DNA from: Flavobacterium limicola
GTDB lineage: Bacteria; Bacteroidota; Bacteroidia; Flavobacteriales; Flavobacteriaceae
Direction of reading: 5' to 3'
DNA length: 64,000 bases
Assembly: GCF_003634755.1 (NCBI RefSeq)
Contig: NZ_RBXA01000002.1
Location: 537,347 to 601,346 of the forward strand
Each line of letters begins with the position of its first letter. Position 1 is the first letter of the stretch. Of this stretch, positions 46,331 to 55,840 are shown one piece after another. The notes beneath the pieces were generated by a model that was not told the DNA's origin, made no database searches, and saw nothing but the letters and a program-made list of their open reading frames with translations. The translations under genes were made by a program, and so were the position numbers.

Positions 46331-48730
46331 TTATTCCCCCATTATATACAAAGAGGTAAACTCCTTATTAACAATTAAATAACTATATATTTCTAAGTTA
46401 TTTTTATCAAATGATACTTCCACATTATCAATTTCAATCATTTTAACTTTAAATGGTAATCCGATAAGATTTATTTTATATTTCGAATAATTCGTATCGT
46501 ATTTTCCTTCCTTGTGCAACTGAATAATCAATTCTTTCTCCTTACCGGTTGTTTGAAACGATAAGAAGCTGTATCTCCCTTTTTTGTAATCATACCCATC
46601 TTGCGCATCTTCGTAAACTACTGATTTTTCTTTTCCTTCTTTGTAGTAAATATCTAATGTTAACTCCTCAAATTCTAACTCCCCAACATATTGTTGAACA
46701 GGATACTTCGGAATTACTGCTCCCGCTTTTATAAAAATTGGAATTTGATCAAATTTAGTGTCGACCCAAATTTCTTTTCCTCCTTTAATTTCTTCGTTGG
46801 TCCAATAATTATACCATTGTCCACGAGGAATATACATTCTTCTGCCTACAGCATTTGGCTCTAAAATTGGACAAACTAATATTTGATTTCCAAAAACGAA
46901 TTCATCATTTCTGTAATGCGTTTGAATATCATCTTGGTCATAATATACTAATGGTTTCAACATAGGAATTCCTTCCTCAATATATTGCCAAAACATGGTG
47001 TATAAATACGGTAATAATTGATATCTCAAATTGACGAATTTTCTGGTTATATCAATAACTTCTTCATCAAATGCCCAAGGCTCCTGATTGCCGTGATCCC
47101 CAGAAGAGTGTGTTCTGCAAAAAGGATGGAAAACACCCAATTGAATCCAACGTGCGTATAATTCTCCCGAAGGTTGTTCTGCAAATCCACCTATATCAGA
47201 ACCCGTGAACCCCATTCCTGAAATAGACATTCGTTGTACCTGTATATTAGCTATCCACAAATGTTCCCAAGTGGCAACATTATCCCCGGTCCAGGAAGAT
47301 GTGTAGCGTTGTGCTCCCGCGTATGCTGATCTTGTTATTACAAAAGGTCTTTTTGGATACGCAAATCGTTTCACACCGTGATACGTTGCTCTCGCCATTT
47401 GCGTACCATAAATATTGTGTGCTTTTCTATGACTGCAGGGATTCCCATCATAATCGTGACGTACATCCATAGGAAACGTTTTATTAGGAACCTCCATAAC
47501 TGCAGGCTCATTCATATCGTTCCACACACCTTTTACTCCAATATCTGAAATCAATTCTTTGAATAATCCTGCCCACCATTCTCTAACTGCGGGATTTGTA
47601 TAATCCGGAAAATTACATTCTCCTGGCCAAACTTTCCCTTTCATGTAAGGACCATCAGCTCTTTTACAGAAATAATCTTTCTCTAAAGCTTCTTTATAAA
47701 TTGAATATTCTTTGTCAATCTTGATTCCCGGATCAATAATTACCACAGTTTTAAAACCGTCCTCGGCTAATTCAGCCACCATTCTTTTAGGATCGGGAAA
47801 ATATTCTTTGTTCCAGGTGAAACATCGAAAACCTTCCATATAATCAATGTCCAAATACAAAGCATCACAAGGAATTTTCAATTCTCTGAATTTGGCAGCA
47901 ACTTCTTTTAGATTACTTTCCGGATAATAACTCCATTTACATTGGTGATATCCAAGTGCCCAAAGTGGCGGTAATTCTGGTTTACCCGTTAAATGTGTAT
48001 AGGTTGTAACAACATCCTGCATTTCAGGCCCATAAATGAAGTAATAATTCATTTCTCCTCCTTCAGCCCAAAAACTGGTTACATTTCTTCGTTCGTGACA
48101 AAAATCAAAATAGGTTCTAAAGGTATTATCAAAGAAAATACCGTATGATTGTTTGTTTTGTAATCCAATATAAAACGGAACTACCTTGTATAAAGGTTCT
48201 TGGTCTTTTTGAAAAGCATATTGATCTGTTGCAAAATTCTCCAGTCTCTTACCTTTAAGATTCATTTGGGTTGCTTTATCGCCAAGTCCGTAAAAACATT
48301 CTCCGTCCTTGGAAGATTTACTCATTTTTACGATATTTCCACCGTATTCATAGCTTTCTTCCCAATGAAATCCCAACTCATCTTCTAAGATAATAGTATC
48401 CTCTAAATCAAAAATAGACAACCTCATATCTATTTTTTGAATTCTACATTTTACTTTACTGGTTTTTATCTGATAATAGTCTTCTACTTCAGAGACCTCA
48501 AGAAAATTATATCCATGAGAATGACTTTTATCAACTGCATAAGAAAAATCGTTGCTAAAATACCCTTTTGTTGTAAATCTAAACCGGATTAAACTATCTC
48601 TTAATACAGTTACTTTTAATATGACACTATTATCGGTATGAAAAAATATGGAGTCTACTTCATGCTCAAAAGAAACTATTTTTGTGGGATATAAATCGCC
48701 TTTATATTCTAATTCTGTATTTGTAATCAT
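46331..48730 (-). CDS. Glycoside hydrolase family 31 (alpha-glucosidase type)
   Basis: A 799-residue enzyme that releases glucose from alpha-linked oligosaccharides. The N-terminal beta-sandwich (about residues 20-230) precedes the (beta/alpha)8 barrel with the catalytic nucleophile Asp in WNDMNEPAVME and the acid/base Asp in SWTGDNVATWEHLW; a beta-rich C-terminal part follows. No signal peptide is visible, so it works in the cytoplasm. It follows glgB by 195 bases on the same strand, which suggests a role in recycling glycogen or maltodextrin fragments. Alpha-xylosidase activity is less likely given the glycogen setting, but not excluded. Confidence 0.92.
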   Translation of the reverse strand: MITNTELEYKGDLYPTKIVSFEHEVDSIFFHTDNSVILKVTVLRDSLIRFRFTTKGYFSNDFSYAVDKSHSHGYNFLEVSEVEDYYQIKTSKVKCRIQKIDMRLSIFDLEDTIILEDELGFHWEESYEYGGNIVKMSKSSKDGECFYGLGDKATQMNLKGKRLENFATDQYAFQKDQEPLYKVVPFYIGLQNKQSYGIFFDNTFRTYFDFCHERRNVTSFWAEGGEMNYYFIYGPEMQDVVTTYTHLTGKPELPPLWALGYHQCKWSYYPESNLKEVAAKFRELKIPCDALYLDIDYMEGFRCFTWNKEYFPDPKRMVAELAEDGFKTVVIIDPGIKIDKEYSIYKEALEKDYFCKRADGPYMKGKVWPGECNFPDYTNPAVREWWAGLFKELISDIGVKGVWNDMNEPAVMEVPNKTFPMDVRHDYDGNPCSHRKAHNIYGTQMARATYHGVKRFAYPKRPFVITRSAYAGAQRYTSSWTGDNVATWEHLWIANIQVQRMSISGMGFTGSDIGGFAEQPSGELYARWIQLGVFHPFCRTHSSGDHGNQEPWAFDEEVIDITRKFVNLRYQLLPYLYTMFWQYIEEGIPMLKPLVYYDQDDIQTHYRNDEFVFGNQILVCPILEPNAVGRRMYIPRGQWYNYWTNEEIKGGKEIWVDTKFDQIPIFIKAGAVIPKYPVQQYVGELEFEELTLDIYYKEGKEKSVVYEDAQDGYDYKKGRYSFLSFQTTGKEKELIIQLHKEGKYDTNYSKYKINLIGLPFKVKMIEIDNVEVSFDKNNLEIYSYLIVNKEFTSLYIMGE

Positions 48731-48854
48731 CTTTTATGGTATTAATTTTAATCTTTTTCAAGAACTCAAACTTACAAAATCACTTTGTAAACGGTTATAT
48801 ATGTGGGGTTTATTTACGAAAACGTTATAGTATGTTTCAATAAAAAATCCGTTA

Positions 48855-48900
48855 TATATAATAATGGTTTCCATTATAAATGAAAACCATTTATATTATT
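48855..48900 (-). other. Hairpin between glgB and the GH31 gene
   Basis: AATGGTTT (48863-48870) pairs with AAACCATT (48884-48891), with partial extension of the stem outward. There is no T run immediately after it, so it could be an mRNA processing or partial stop signal rather than a classical terminator. Confidence 0.35.
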
Positions 48901-48925
48901 ACTTCAAAATTCAACAATTTAATAC

Positions 48926-50833
48926 TTATGAAATTTTAAAAACGGTAACACTTAAGGGAGGTAAAAGCAACTCCGCAGAATAATCTCTTCCATCATAAGG
49001 CGTAGCCTCAATTGCTATTTCTTTAGCGTTTGAAACGCCACTTCCTCCATAATTTGAACAGTCACTATTAAAAATTTCTGTCAATTTTCCTTTTTTAGGT
49101 AAACCAATTCGATAATTAGTACGCACCACTTGAGTAAAATTACAAACTACAATTACATCATTTTTTGGGTCATTTCCTTTTCGAATGAAAGACATCACGG
49201 CATTTTGATGATCGGAATAATTAATCCATTCAAAACCTTCCGGACTGAATTGTTTTTCATGCAAGGCAGGCTGTTTTTTATACAATCTATTCAAATCTGT
49301 AATCAATAGTTTAACTCCTTCATGAAAAGGATATTGCAACAAATGCCAATCTAAACTTCCTTCAAAATTCCATTCACTGCTTTGTCCAAATTCGCTACCC
49401 ATAAACAACAATTTAGTTCCGGGATGCGTAAACATATAGCCATAGAGTAATCTTAAATTCGCGAATTTCTGCCATTCATCACCTGGCATTCTTCCAGCAA
49501 TAGATTTTTTTCCATATACCACTTCGTCATGGGAAAGTGGCAACATAAAATTCTCAGAAAAGGTGTAGGTCATCGAGAAAGTCAAATCATTTTGATGGTA
49601 CTTTCTATATACCGTATCTTTTTGAAAATATTCCAAAGTATCATGCATCCAACCCATCATCCATTTCATACCAAAACCTAATCCACCTATGGATGTAGGT
49701 CGGGAAACCATTGGGAACGAAGTACTTTCCTCGGCGATAGTTTGTACTCCTTCATAATTTAGATAAACGGCTTCATTAAATTCTTTTAGGAAACTAATCG
49801 TGTCTAAATTCTCTCTTCCTCCGTAAATATTAGGTTCCCATTCACCATCATTTCTGGAGTAATCTAAATACAACATGGAAGCTACAGCATCAACGCGCAA
49901 CCCATCAGCATGATAATGATGCAACCAAAATAAGGCATTACTGATTAAGAAGGAACGAACTTCATTTCGTCCATAATTAAAAACTAAACTTTTCCAATCC
50001 GGATGATATCCTTTTCTGCGATCAGGATGTTCAAAAAGATTAGATCCGTCAAAAAAACCTAAACCATGGGCATCATCTGGAAAATGAGATGGAACCCAGT
50101 CCAGAATTACTCCAATTCCTGCTTCGTGTAATTTATCTACTAAATGCATGAATTCTTGCGGATTCCCAAAACGGGAAGTCGGCGCAAAATATCCTACCAA
50201 TTGATATCCCCAAGAAGGATCATACGGATATTCCATAATTGGCATAAACTCCACGTGAGTAAAACCAGTTTCTTTTACATAATTTACTAAATCCTCGGCA
50301 AATTCCAGATAGGTTAAAAAACGATTTTCTTCAGCGTGGCGTTTCCAAGAACCTAAATGTACTTCATATACTGAATAAGGTTTGTCTAAACCATTATGAT
50401 TTTGTCGGGTTTCCATCCAGTTTTTGTCTTTCCATTGATACTCTAAATCCCAAACTACCGATGCCGTATGCGGTGGTTTTTCACAGTAAAAAGCAAAAGG
50501 ATCTGCTTTCTCAGTTACAATACCTCCGTTGTTAGAGTATATTTTATATTTGTAAGTTGTCCCTTTTTTGACATTTGGAATAAAACCTTCCCAAATACCG
50601 GATGAATCCCAACGAACTCCTAATTGATGTTCGCCTTGTGTCCAAAAATTGAAATCGCCAACCACCGATACTGAATGAGCAGTAGGAGCCCAAACTGCAA
50701 AATAAACACCATCTACTCCGTCAACCGTTATAAGATGTGCGCCTAGTTTTTCGTACAGTCGGAAATGTTTCCCTGATTTGAATAAATCGATATCAAAATC
50801 GGTAAAAAGAGAATGCGAGATAACTTTGCTCAT
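48926..50833 (-). CDS. glgB: 1,4-alpha-glucan branching enzyme
   Basis: A 635-residue GH13 enzyme that makes alpha-1,6 branches in glycogen. A carbohydrate-binding beta-sandwich (about residues 20-130) precedes the barrel; catalytic residues are the Asp nucleophile in LRVDAVASML, the Glu in TIAEESTSFP and the Asp in LSHDEVVYGK. A C-terminal beta domain follows. The length is that of the short (no second N-terminal domain) branching enzymes. It follows glgC by 69 bases in the glgA-glgC-glgB order and is likely the third gene of that operon. Confidence 0.96.
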   Translation of the reverse strand: MSKVISHSLFTDFDIDLFKSGKHFRLYEKLGAHLITVDGVDGVYFAVWAPTAHSVSVVGDFNFWTQGEHQLGVRWDSSGIWEGFIPNVKKGTTYKYKIYSNNGGIVTEKADPFAFYCEKPPHTASVVWDLEYQWKDKNWMETRQNHNGLDKPYSVYEVHLGSWKRHAEENRFLTYLEFAEDLVNYVKETGFTHVEFMPIMEYPYDPSWGYQLVGYFAPTSRFGNPQEFMHLVDKLHEAGIGVILDWVPSHFPDDAHGLGFFDGSNLFEHPDRRKGYHPDWKSLVFNYGRNEVRSFLISNALFWLHHYHADGLRVDAVASMLYLDYSRNDGEWEPNIYGGRENLDTISFLKEFNEAVYLNYEGVQTIAEESTSFPMVSRPTSIGGLGFGMKWMMGWMHDTLEYFQKDTVYRKYHQNDLTFSMTYTFSENFMLPLSHDEVVYGKKSIAGRMPGDEWQKFANLRLLYGYMFTHPGTKLLFMGSEFGQSSEWNFEGSLDWHLLQYPFHEGVKLLITDLNRLYKKQPALHEKQFSPEGFEWINYSDHQNAVMSFIRKGNDPKNDVIVVCNFTQVVRTNYRIGLPKKGKLTEIFNSDCSNYGGSGVSNAKEIAIEATPYDGRDYSAELLLPPLSVTVFKIS

Positions 50834-50902
50834 ATAACAATTGTATGCTTCTGCTTTTTATAAGAAACAGAATATTATTTTAAGAAAAAACAGTTTATAA
50901 AT

Positions 50903-52183
50903 TTATTTTATGATGTAATTATCCGGTATAATTGCTCCTTTTTTAATAACAACTATTCCATCTTTAATGGCGTATAATTCATTAGAAAAATCTTCTAAAT
51001 GATTCCCTCCATTGATATACACATCATTACCAATTCTGCAATTTTTATCAACAAGCGTATTATTAATGAAACATCTTTCCCCAATTCCTACTAATTGTCT
51101 GCCGTTTTTAAGGTCTTCATTCATATCATCAATATTCTGATAGAAATCATTCCCCATCACATAACAACTCTGAATAATGGTTCCCTCGCCTATTCTGGAT
51201 CGGATCCCAATCACGGAATGGTTTATTTCTTTAGCATTCAAAATACAGCCTTCGGAAATTAATGATTTATCAATCGTTGTCTTTTGGAATTTTGAAGGTG
51301 GCAATAACCTTGGTCTTGTATAAATTTTATTATTATCATCAAATAAATTAAACTTTGGCAAGTCTTCAGTAAGTCCAATATTAGCCTCAAAAAAGGAATC
51401 AATATTACCAATATCAGTCCAATATCCTTCATATTGGTAACTTAATATCTTTTTATGACCTACCGCTTGCGGAATAATTTCTTTACCAAAATCTTTGGTT
51501 TCTTTATTTGACATGATGTCTACCAACAATTTTTTGTTGAAGATATAAATTCCCATTGAAGCCAAATAATGCTTGCCTTCGCTCTTCATTTGCTCACTTA
51601 CATCCGATTCCCAGTCTGGCAACAATTCCTTAGCTGGTTTTTCTATAAAAGATTCAATACAGCTTTCAGAGTTTGTTTTTAATATTCCAAATTCAGGTGC
51701 ATCCTTTGCATTCACAGGTAAAGTTGCAATGGTAATATCAGCTTCTGTCTTGATATGTTCCTCTACCATATCGTTGAAATCCATTTGGTACAACTGATCT
51801 CCAGAAAGAATCAAAGCGTAATCAAAATCATGGTTTAAGAAATGAGGCATACATTGTCTTACAGCATCAGCCGTACCTTGAAACCAAGTTGGATTATCAG
51901 GAGTTTGTTCAGCAGCAAGAATGTCAACAAAAGCGTGGCTAAAAATACTAAAGTTATACGTATTTTTTATGTGTGCATTTAAGGAAGCCGAATTAAATTG
52001 AGTCAGTACAAACATTCTGTAAATGTCTGAATTCATACAATTTGAAATCGGAATATCAACCAGTCTATATTTGCCTCCAATCGGCACAGCTGGTTTTGAT
52101 CTTGATTCTGTCAACGGATATAATCTGGAACCTTGTCCTCCACCTAAAATAATTGCAATAACATTTTTCTTTTTGGGTTTCAT
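50903..52183 (-). CDS. glgC: Glucose-1-phosphate adenylyltransferase
   Basis: A 426-residue enzyme that makes ADP-glucose, the committed step of glycogen synthesis. The N-terminal nucleotidyltransferase fold begins with IILGGGQGSRLYPLT and SKPAVPIGGKYRLVDIPIS; the C-terminal left-handed beta-helix (about residues 300-426, VIGIRSRIGEGTIIQ, GNDVYINGG) is the allosteric part. Its ATG overlaps the glgA stop as ATGA, so translation is coupled to the synthase. It is the second gene of the operon. The regulatory ligand cannot be read from sequence. Confidence 0.96.
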   Translation of the reverse strand: MKPKKKNVIAIILGGGQGSRLYPLTESRSKPAVPIGGKYRLVDIPISNCMNSDIYRMFVLTQFNSASLNAHIKNTYNFSIFSHAFVDILAAEQTPDNPTWFQGTADAVRQCMPHFLNHDFDYALILSGDQLYQMDFNDMVEEHIKTEADITIATLPVNAKDAPEFGILKTNSESCIESFIEKPAKELLPDWESDVSEQMKSEGKHYLASMGIYIFNKKLLVDIMSNKETKDFGKEIIPQAVGHKKILSYQYEGYWTDIGNIDSFFEANIGLTEDLPKFNLFDDNNKIYTRPRLLPPSKFQKTTIDKSLISEGCILNAKEINHSVIGIRSRIGEGTIIQSCYVMGNDFYQNIDDMNEDLKNGRQLVGIGERCFINNTLVDKNCRIGNDVYINGGNHLEDFSNELYAIKDGIVVIKKGAIIPDNYIIK

Positions 52184-53601
52184 TTCTTGTTACTTATTAG
52201 TTTGTACATTTCTATATATTCCTGACAAACACGCTCCCAAGAATGGTCTGTGTTCATTCCTATTTTTATAATTTTGTTGAGATGTTCTTTGTCTTTATAT
52301 AAATTTACAGCTCTTTGAATCGAATAACAAATATCTCCAACAGTTGCCTGGTCATGACAAATTCCGTTTCCATCATCGCCAAAATCAATGACTGTATCCC
52401 GTAATCCACCCGTTCGTCGCACTATAGGTATTGTTCCGTAACGCAAGGAATACATTTGGTTTAAACCACAAGGCTCCACTCTTGAAGGCATTAATAAAAA
52501 ATCAGAACCCGCATAAATTAAGTGTGCTAATTCTTCATTGTATCCAATGAAAGTATTGTAATTCCCTTTATAATCAGATAGTAAGTCGTTCAATTGATTC
52601 TCAATAGCTGTATTTCCTGAACCTAAAATTAAAATATTAATTTGCTGAAAATTTTCAGATAAAGCGAGCGCTGAAGCATGTGGCAATAAATCGCCTCCTT
52701 TTTCTTCTAATAACCTACCAATGAAACTAAAAAGTGGTTTTGTTGGATCTAAATTAAAAAGGTTGCACAATTTTTCTTTATTTTCCTGTTTCCCCTTTTC
52801 AAAATTTTTAATCGAATAATTGGTTGACAGCATAGCGTCTTTGGCCGGATCCCAAACTTCTATATCAATTCCGTTCAAAATTCCTTTGGATTTATAACGC
52901 ACCAGATTAAACAAGGATTCGAGTCCGTTTGCGGAATAATTAATTTCATTCAGATAATTAGGGGAAACTGTAGTTACAGCCCAAGCACATTTTATGGCTA
53001 CTGCCAATGAATTGATGCAATTATCCCATTCTAAAACTTTGACATGAACCAAATCAAATTCTGGTAAATAATACAATTTATCAAAACCAAACTGTCCTTG
53101 GTACAAACCATTATGAATGGTAATCATAGAAGGAGTATTTCGTAATTTTTCGTATTTATAACAATACAACATCATAAAAGGAATCAAACCAGAATGATGA
53201 TCATGACAATTGATAACATCAGGAACTTCATTTCTGCTTCCAATCCAATCTAATGTCGCGATTTGGAAAGATAAAAAACGTTCGATATCATCTTCATACC
53301 CATAGACGTCTTTTCTATCAAACAATTCTGGAATTTCAACCAAATATAATTCAAATCCCAATTTGTCTATTTTTTCTTTGAGAATATTAAAAGGAAAATT
53401 AAAACTTCCTAATGTTATAGTATTTGAATAAATACATTCAAACTTATTTTCCTTTATGAATTTTGTGTTATAACAAGGCATTACAACTCTTATAAGATGT
53501 CCAGCATTATTTTGATATTTTGGTAATGCGCCAACAACATCAGCTAAACCTCCTACTTTTGCAACGGGATAACACTCTGCGCTAATATGAAATATTTCCA
53601 T
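52180..53601 (-). CDS. glgA: Glycogen synthase
   Basis: A 473-residue GT5 (GT-B fold) enzyme that adds glucose from ADP-glucose to glycogen. The ADP-glucose motif KVGGLADVVGALP is at about residues 15-27 (K-x-G-G-L), and VEPCGLNQMYSLRYGTIP (about 380-397) with its Glu is the C-terminal nucleotide-sugar site. It heads the operon glgA-glgC-glgB. No maltodextrin or phosphorylase gene follows, other than the GH31 enzyme. Its upstream region (53602-53786) is AT-rich without a clear promoter match. Confidence 0.94.
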   Translation of the reverse strand: MEIFHISAECYPVAKVGGLADVVGALPKYQNNAGHLIRVVMPCYNTKFIKENKFECIYSNTITLGSFNFPFNILKEKIDKLGFELYLVEIPELFDRKDVYGYEDDIERFLSFQIATLDWIGSRNEVPDVINCHDHHSGLIPFMMLYCYKYEKLRNTPSMITIHNGLYQGQFGFDKLYYLPEFDLVHVKVLEWDNCINSLAVAIKCAWAVTTVSPNYLNEINYSANGLESLFNLVRYKSKGILNGIDIEVWDPAKDAMLSTNYSIKNFEKGKQENKEKLCNLFNLDPTKPLFSFIGRLLEEKGGDLLPHASALALSENFQQINILILGSGNTAIENQLNDLLSDYKGNYNTFIGYNEELAHLIYAGSDFLLMPSRVEPCGLNQMYSLRYGTIPIVRRTGGLRDTVIDFGDDGNGICHDQATVGDICYSIQRAVNLYKDKEHLNKIIKIGMNTDHSWERVCQEYIEMYKLISNKK

Positions 53602-53786
53602 CTATGAAATTTTGATATTTTCAGTTAATTGTATGTTTACAATTTTTTTTAAACAATTCTAAATATTTATTATTTCAGTCTTTTGTATGAATACCAATTA
53701 AAACCTTTTAAAAAATACTACTTTTATGTTTTTCTAAATTTAGTAAAAAAATTACAAAATAATAACCCGCTTGAAAATTTATCAAA

Positions 53787-54653
53787 ATGACAAAAAAAAC
53801 TTCTAAACATACACAATCCTTAGAAATTCCTAAAATTATTTTATTAACCAGTAAATTAATCTCTTTTATATCGCCAAAACTAATAACCTTATTTGCTGCT
53901 AAACTCTTTGTTACTCCAATAAAACACAAAATTCCAAAAAGAGAATTGGAAATGGACCGCAAAAGCGTACAAAAACTGATTTCTGTTCCGTCAATTAATA
54001 AAGAAGTGATGGTTTATAATTATGGAAAAAGCGATAAGAAAGTATTATTAGTTCACGGATGGTCTGGAAGAGGCACTCAATTATTCAAAATAGCGGATGA
54101 ATTACTTAAAGCGGGTTATTCAACTATTAGTTTTGATGCACCGGCACACGGAAAATCTCCCGGAAAAACGACTATAATGGTTGATTTTATCGCTACAATT
54201 TTAGAAATAGACAAACAATTTGGACCATTTGAAGCAGCTATTGGCCATTCATTAGGAGGAATGTCCGTTTTGAATGCCATAAAAAAAGGACTCAAAGTAA
54301 ATCATGCGGTAGTAATTGGCAGTGGAGATATTGTAGAAGATATTATGGATGATTTTGTGACAAAATTAGAATTGAAACCAAATATAAGCACTCTTTTGCG
54401 CTTGCATTTCGAAAAAAAATATGGAGAAAAAATGAACAGCTATTCTGCTTTTTTAGCTGCAAATGAAACTACTATTCCTGTATTAGTAATCCATGATAAC
54501 GATGATCCAGAAGTTCCTGTAAAAGCAGGAATACACATTCACAAACACCTCAAAAACGGAGAATTACTATTAACTAACGGATTAGGACATCGAAAAATTC
54601 TAGGTAACTCTAAAGTAATTGAAAGAACAATTCAATTTATTCAGAGTAAATAA
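53787..54653 (+). CDS. Alpha/beta hydrolase
   Basis: A 288-residue enzyme of the alpha/beta hydrolase fold. The start has a hydrophobic, basic stretch (about residues 15-50) that may associate with the membrane. The oxyanion-hole segment LLVHGWSGRGTQ, the nucleophile elbow GHSLGG (Ser about residue 153), the acid Asp in HDNDDPEVPV and the base His in GLGHRKI are all in order. It is not distinguishable among esterase, lipase or other hydrolases. It diverges from glgA and precedes msrB in the same direction by 90 bases. Confidence 0.88.
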   Translation: MTKKTSKHTQSLEIPKIILLTSKLISFISPKLITLFAAKLFVTPIKHKIPKRELEMDRKSVQKLISVPSINKEVMVYNYGKSDKKVLLVHGWSGRGTQLFKIADELLKAGYSTISFDAPAHGKSPGKTTIMVDFIATILEIDKQFGPFEAAIGHSLGGMSVLNAIKKGLKVNHAVVIGSGDIVEDIMDDFVTKLELKPNISTLLRLHFEKKYGEKMNSYSAFLAANETTIPVLVIHDNDDPEVPVKAGIHIHKHLKNGELLLTNGLGHRKILGNSKVIERTIQFIQSK

Positions 54654-54745
54654 CTGATTTACAATTATTAAAACTAAATAGTGAATTTAGAATAATAGTA
54701 GCCAGAGATAAACAATAATAATTTTTTTAATAAAATTAATAAATC

Positions 54746-55135
54746 ATGAAATATCCTTTAGAGAAAACAGAACAAGAATGGAAAGAGCAATTGGGAGAAG
54801 AACGCTACAGAATTCTTCGTCAAAAAGGAACTGAATATCCACACACCGGAGCCTACAATTTGCATTATGAAAAAGGAACTTATTGTTGTGGAGCCTGCGG
54901 AGAACCTTTGTTTGAAAGCAATTCCAAGTTTGATGCACATTGCGGTTGGCCTTCTTTTGATGAATCAATTCCTGGAAAAGTTGAATATATTTCAGATGTT
55001 ACGCACGGCATGAAACGTACCGAAATACTTTGTGCTAATTGTGGCAGTCACCTAGGACATGTGTTTGATGATGGACCAACAAAAACGGGGCAACGCTATT
55101 GTGTGAATTCGTTATCGGTAGACTTTAAAGAATAA
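54746..55135 (+). CDS. msrB: Peptide-methionine (R)-S-oxide reductase MsrB
   Basis: A 129-residue enzyme that repairs methionine-R-sulfoxide in proteins. Two CxxC pairs bind zinc (CGACGEPLF, and CANCGSHLGHVF), and the catalytic Cys is in RYCVNSLSV (about residue 121). The sequence FDAHCGWPSFDESI and the GHVFDDGPTKTGQRY segment are diagnostic. It is followed 4 bases later by nth, so the two form a repair-gene pair. The length is complete for a stand-alone MsrB. Confidence 0.96.
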   Translation: MKYPLEKTEQEWKEQLGEERYRILRQKGTEYPHTGAYNLHYEKGTYCCGACGEPLFESNSKFDAHCGWPSFDESIPGKVEYISDVTHGMKRTEILCANCGSHLGHVFDDGPTKTGQRYCVNSLSVDFKE

Positions 55136-55139
55136 TGCT

Positions 55140-55796
55140 ATGGACTTATTTGGAAACTCAACTGATTGGGCTAAAAAACTAGAGCCTATTCTAACAAAAT
55201 ATAAAGGCCGAAAACATCCTTTAGAACATCATAATTTATATCAACTTTTGGTTATGGTAGTTTTATCGGCACAAGATTCTGATGCCCATATAAATAAAAT
55301 AGCTCCTGCTTTGTTTGAAGCATATCCCAATATGAAAAGCTTGTCCGTATCAAATTTTGATGCATTAATCCCCTATATTTCCAATGTTAGGAATTTTGGA
55401 AATAAAGCGAAATGGTTACTGGAAATTGCTCAAATCGTTAAAAAAGACGAAAATATTCCGCTTACAATGGATAGTTTAGTTGCTCTAAAGGGAATCGGAC
55501 GAAAATCAGCCAATGTCATCATGCGAGAAGCAAAAGTTCCTGCAGAAGGTATAATCGCCGATTTGCATGTAATCCGTGTTGCTCCCAGAATTGGTTTAAT
55601 CGCAGAAACCAAAGACGGTATTAAAGCGGAAAAACAACTCATGCAAGTGTTGCCAAGAGCAATTTGGGACGAAATTGGAATGGCTATTTCATTTTTAGGA
55701 AGAGAAATTTGTAGACCAAAACCCAAATGTGAAGAATGCCCGATTAATGAAATTTGTAATTACTACAATACTGTTTTCAAAAAAGAGACCATTTAG
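55140..55796 (+). CDS. nth: Endonuclease III (DNA glycosylase/AP lyase)
   Basis: A 218-residue base-excision repair enzyme removing oxidised pyrimidines. Helix-hairpin-helix ALKGIGRKSANVIM (about residues 112-125) contains the catalytic Lys, and the Asp is in ADLHVIRVAPR, where E. coli Nth has VDTH; the change at that position is modest. The 4Fe-4S cluster ligands are CRPKPKCEECPINEIC at the C terminus. It is 4 bases after msrB. Its last codons form one arm of a hairpin that ends the gene on the other strand. Confidence 0.92.
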   Translation: MDLFGNSTDWAKKLEPILTKYKGRKHPLEHHNLYQLLVMVVLSAQDSDAHINKIAPALFEAYPNMKSLSVSNFDALIPYISNVRNFGNKAKWLLEIAQIVKKDENIPLTMDSLVALKGIGRKSANVIMREAKVPAEGIIADLHVIRVAPRIGLIAETKDGIKAEKQLMQVLPRAIWDEIGMAISFLGREICRPKPKCEECPINEICNYYNTVFKKETI

Positions 55797-55823
55797 TCAA
55801 ATTATATTTGCTTAAATGGTCTC
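55785..55823 (-). terminator. Terminator of the nitronate monooxygenase-like gene, overlapping nth
   Basis: An 11-base stem (GAGACCATTTA at 55785-55795 paired with TAAATGGTCTC at 55813-55823), with a T run on the minus strand and A run on the other side. The left arm lies within the last codons and stop of nth. Confidence 0.75.
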
Positions 55824-55840
55824 AAAAAAAAAGTAAAATA

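Noticed and set aside
48780..48900. Catabolite-type operator in front of the GH31 gene (AAAACGTT motif)
   Set aside because: Only one half-site is present and no LacI-type gene is nearby; support was too weak to report.
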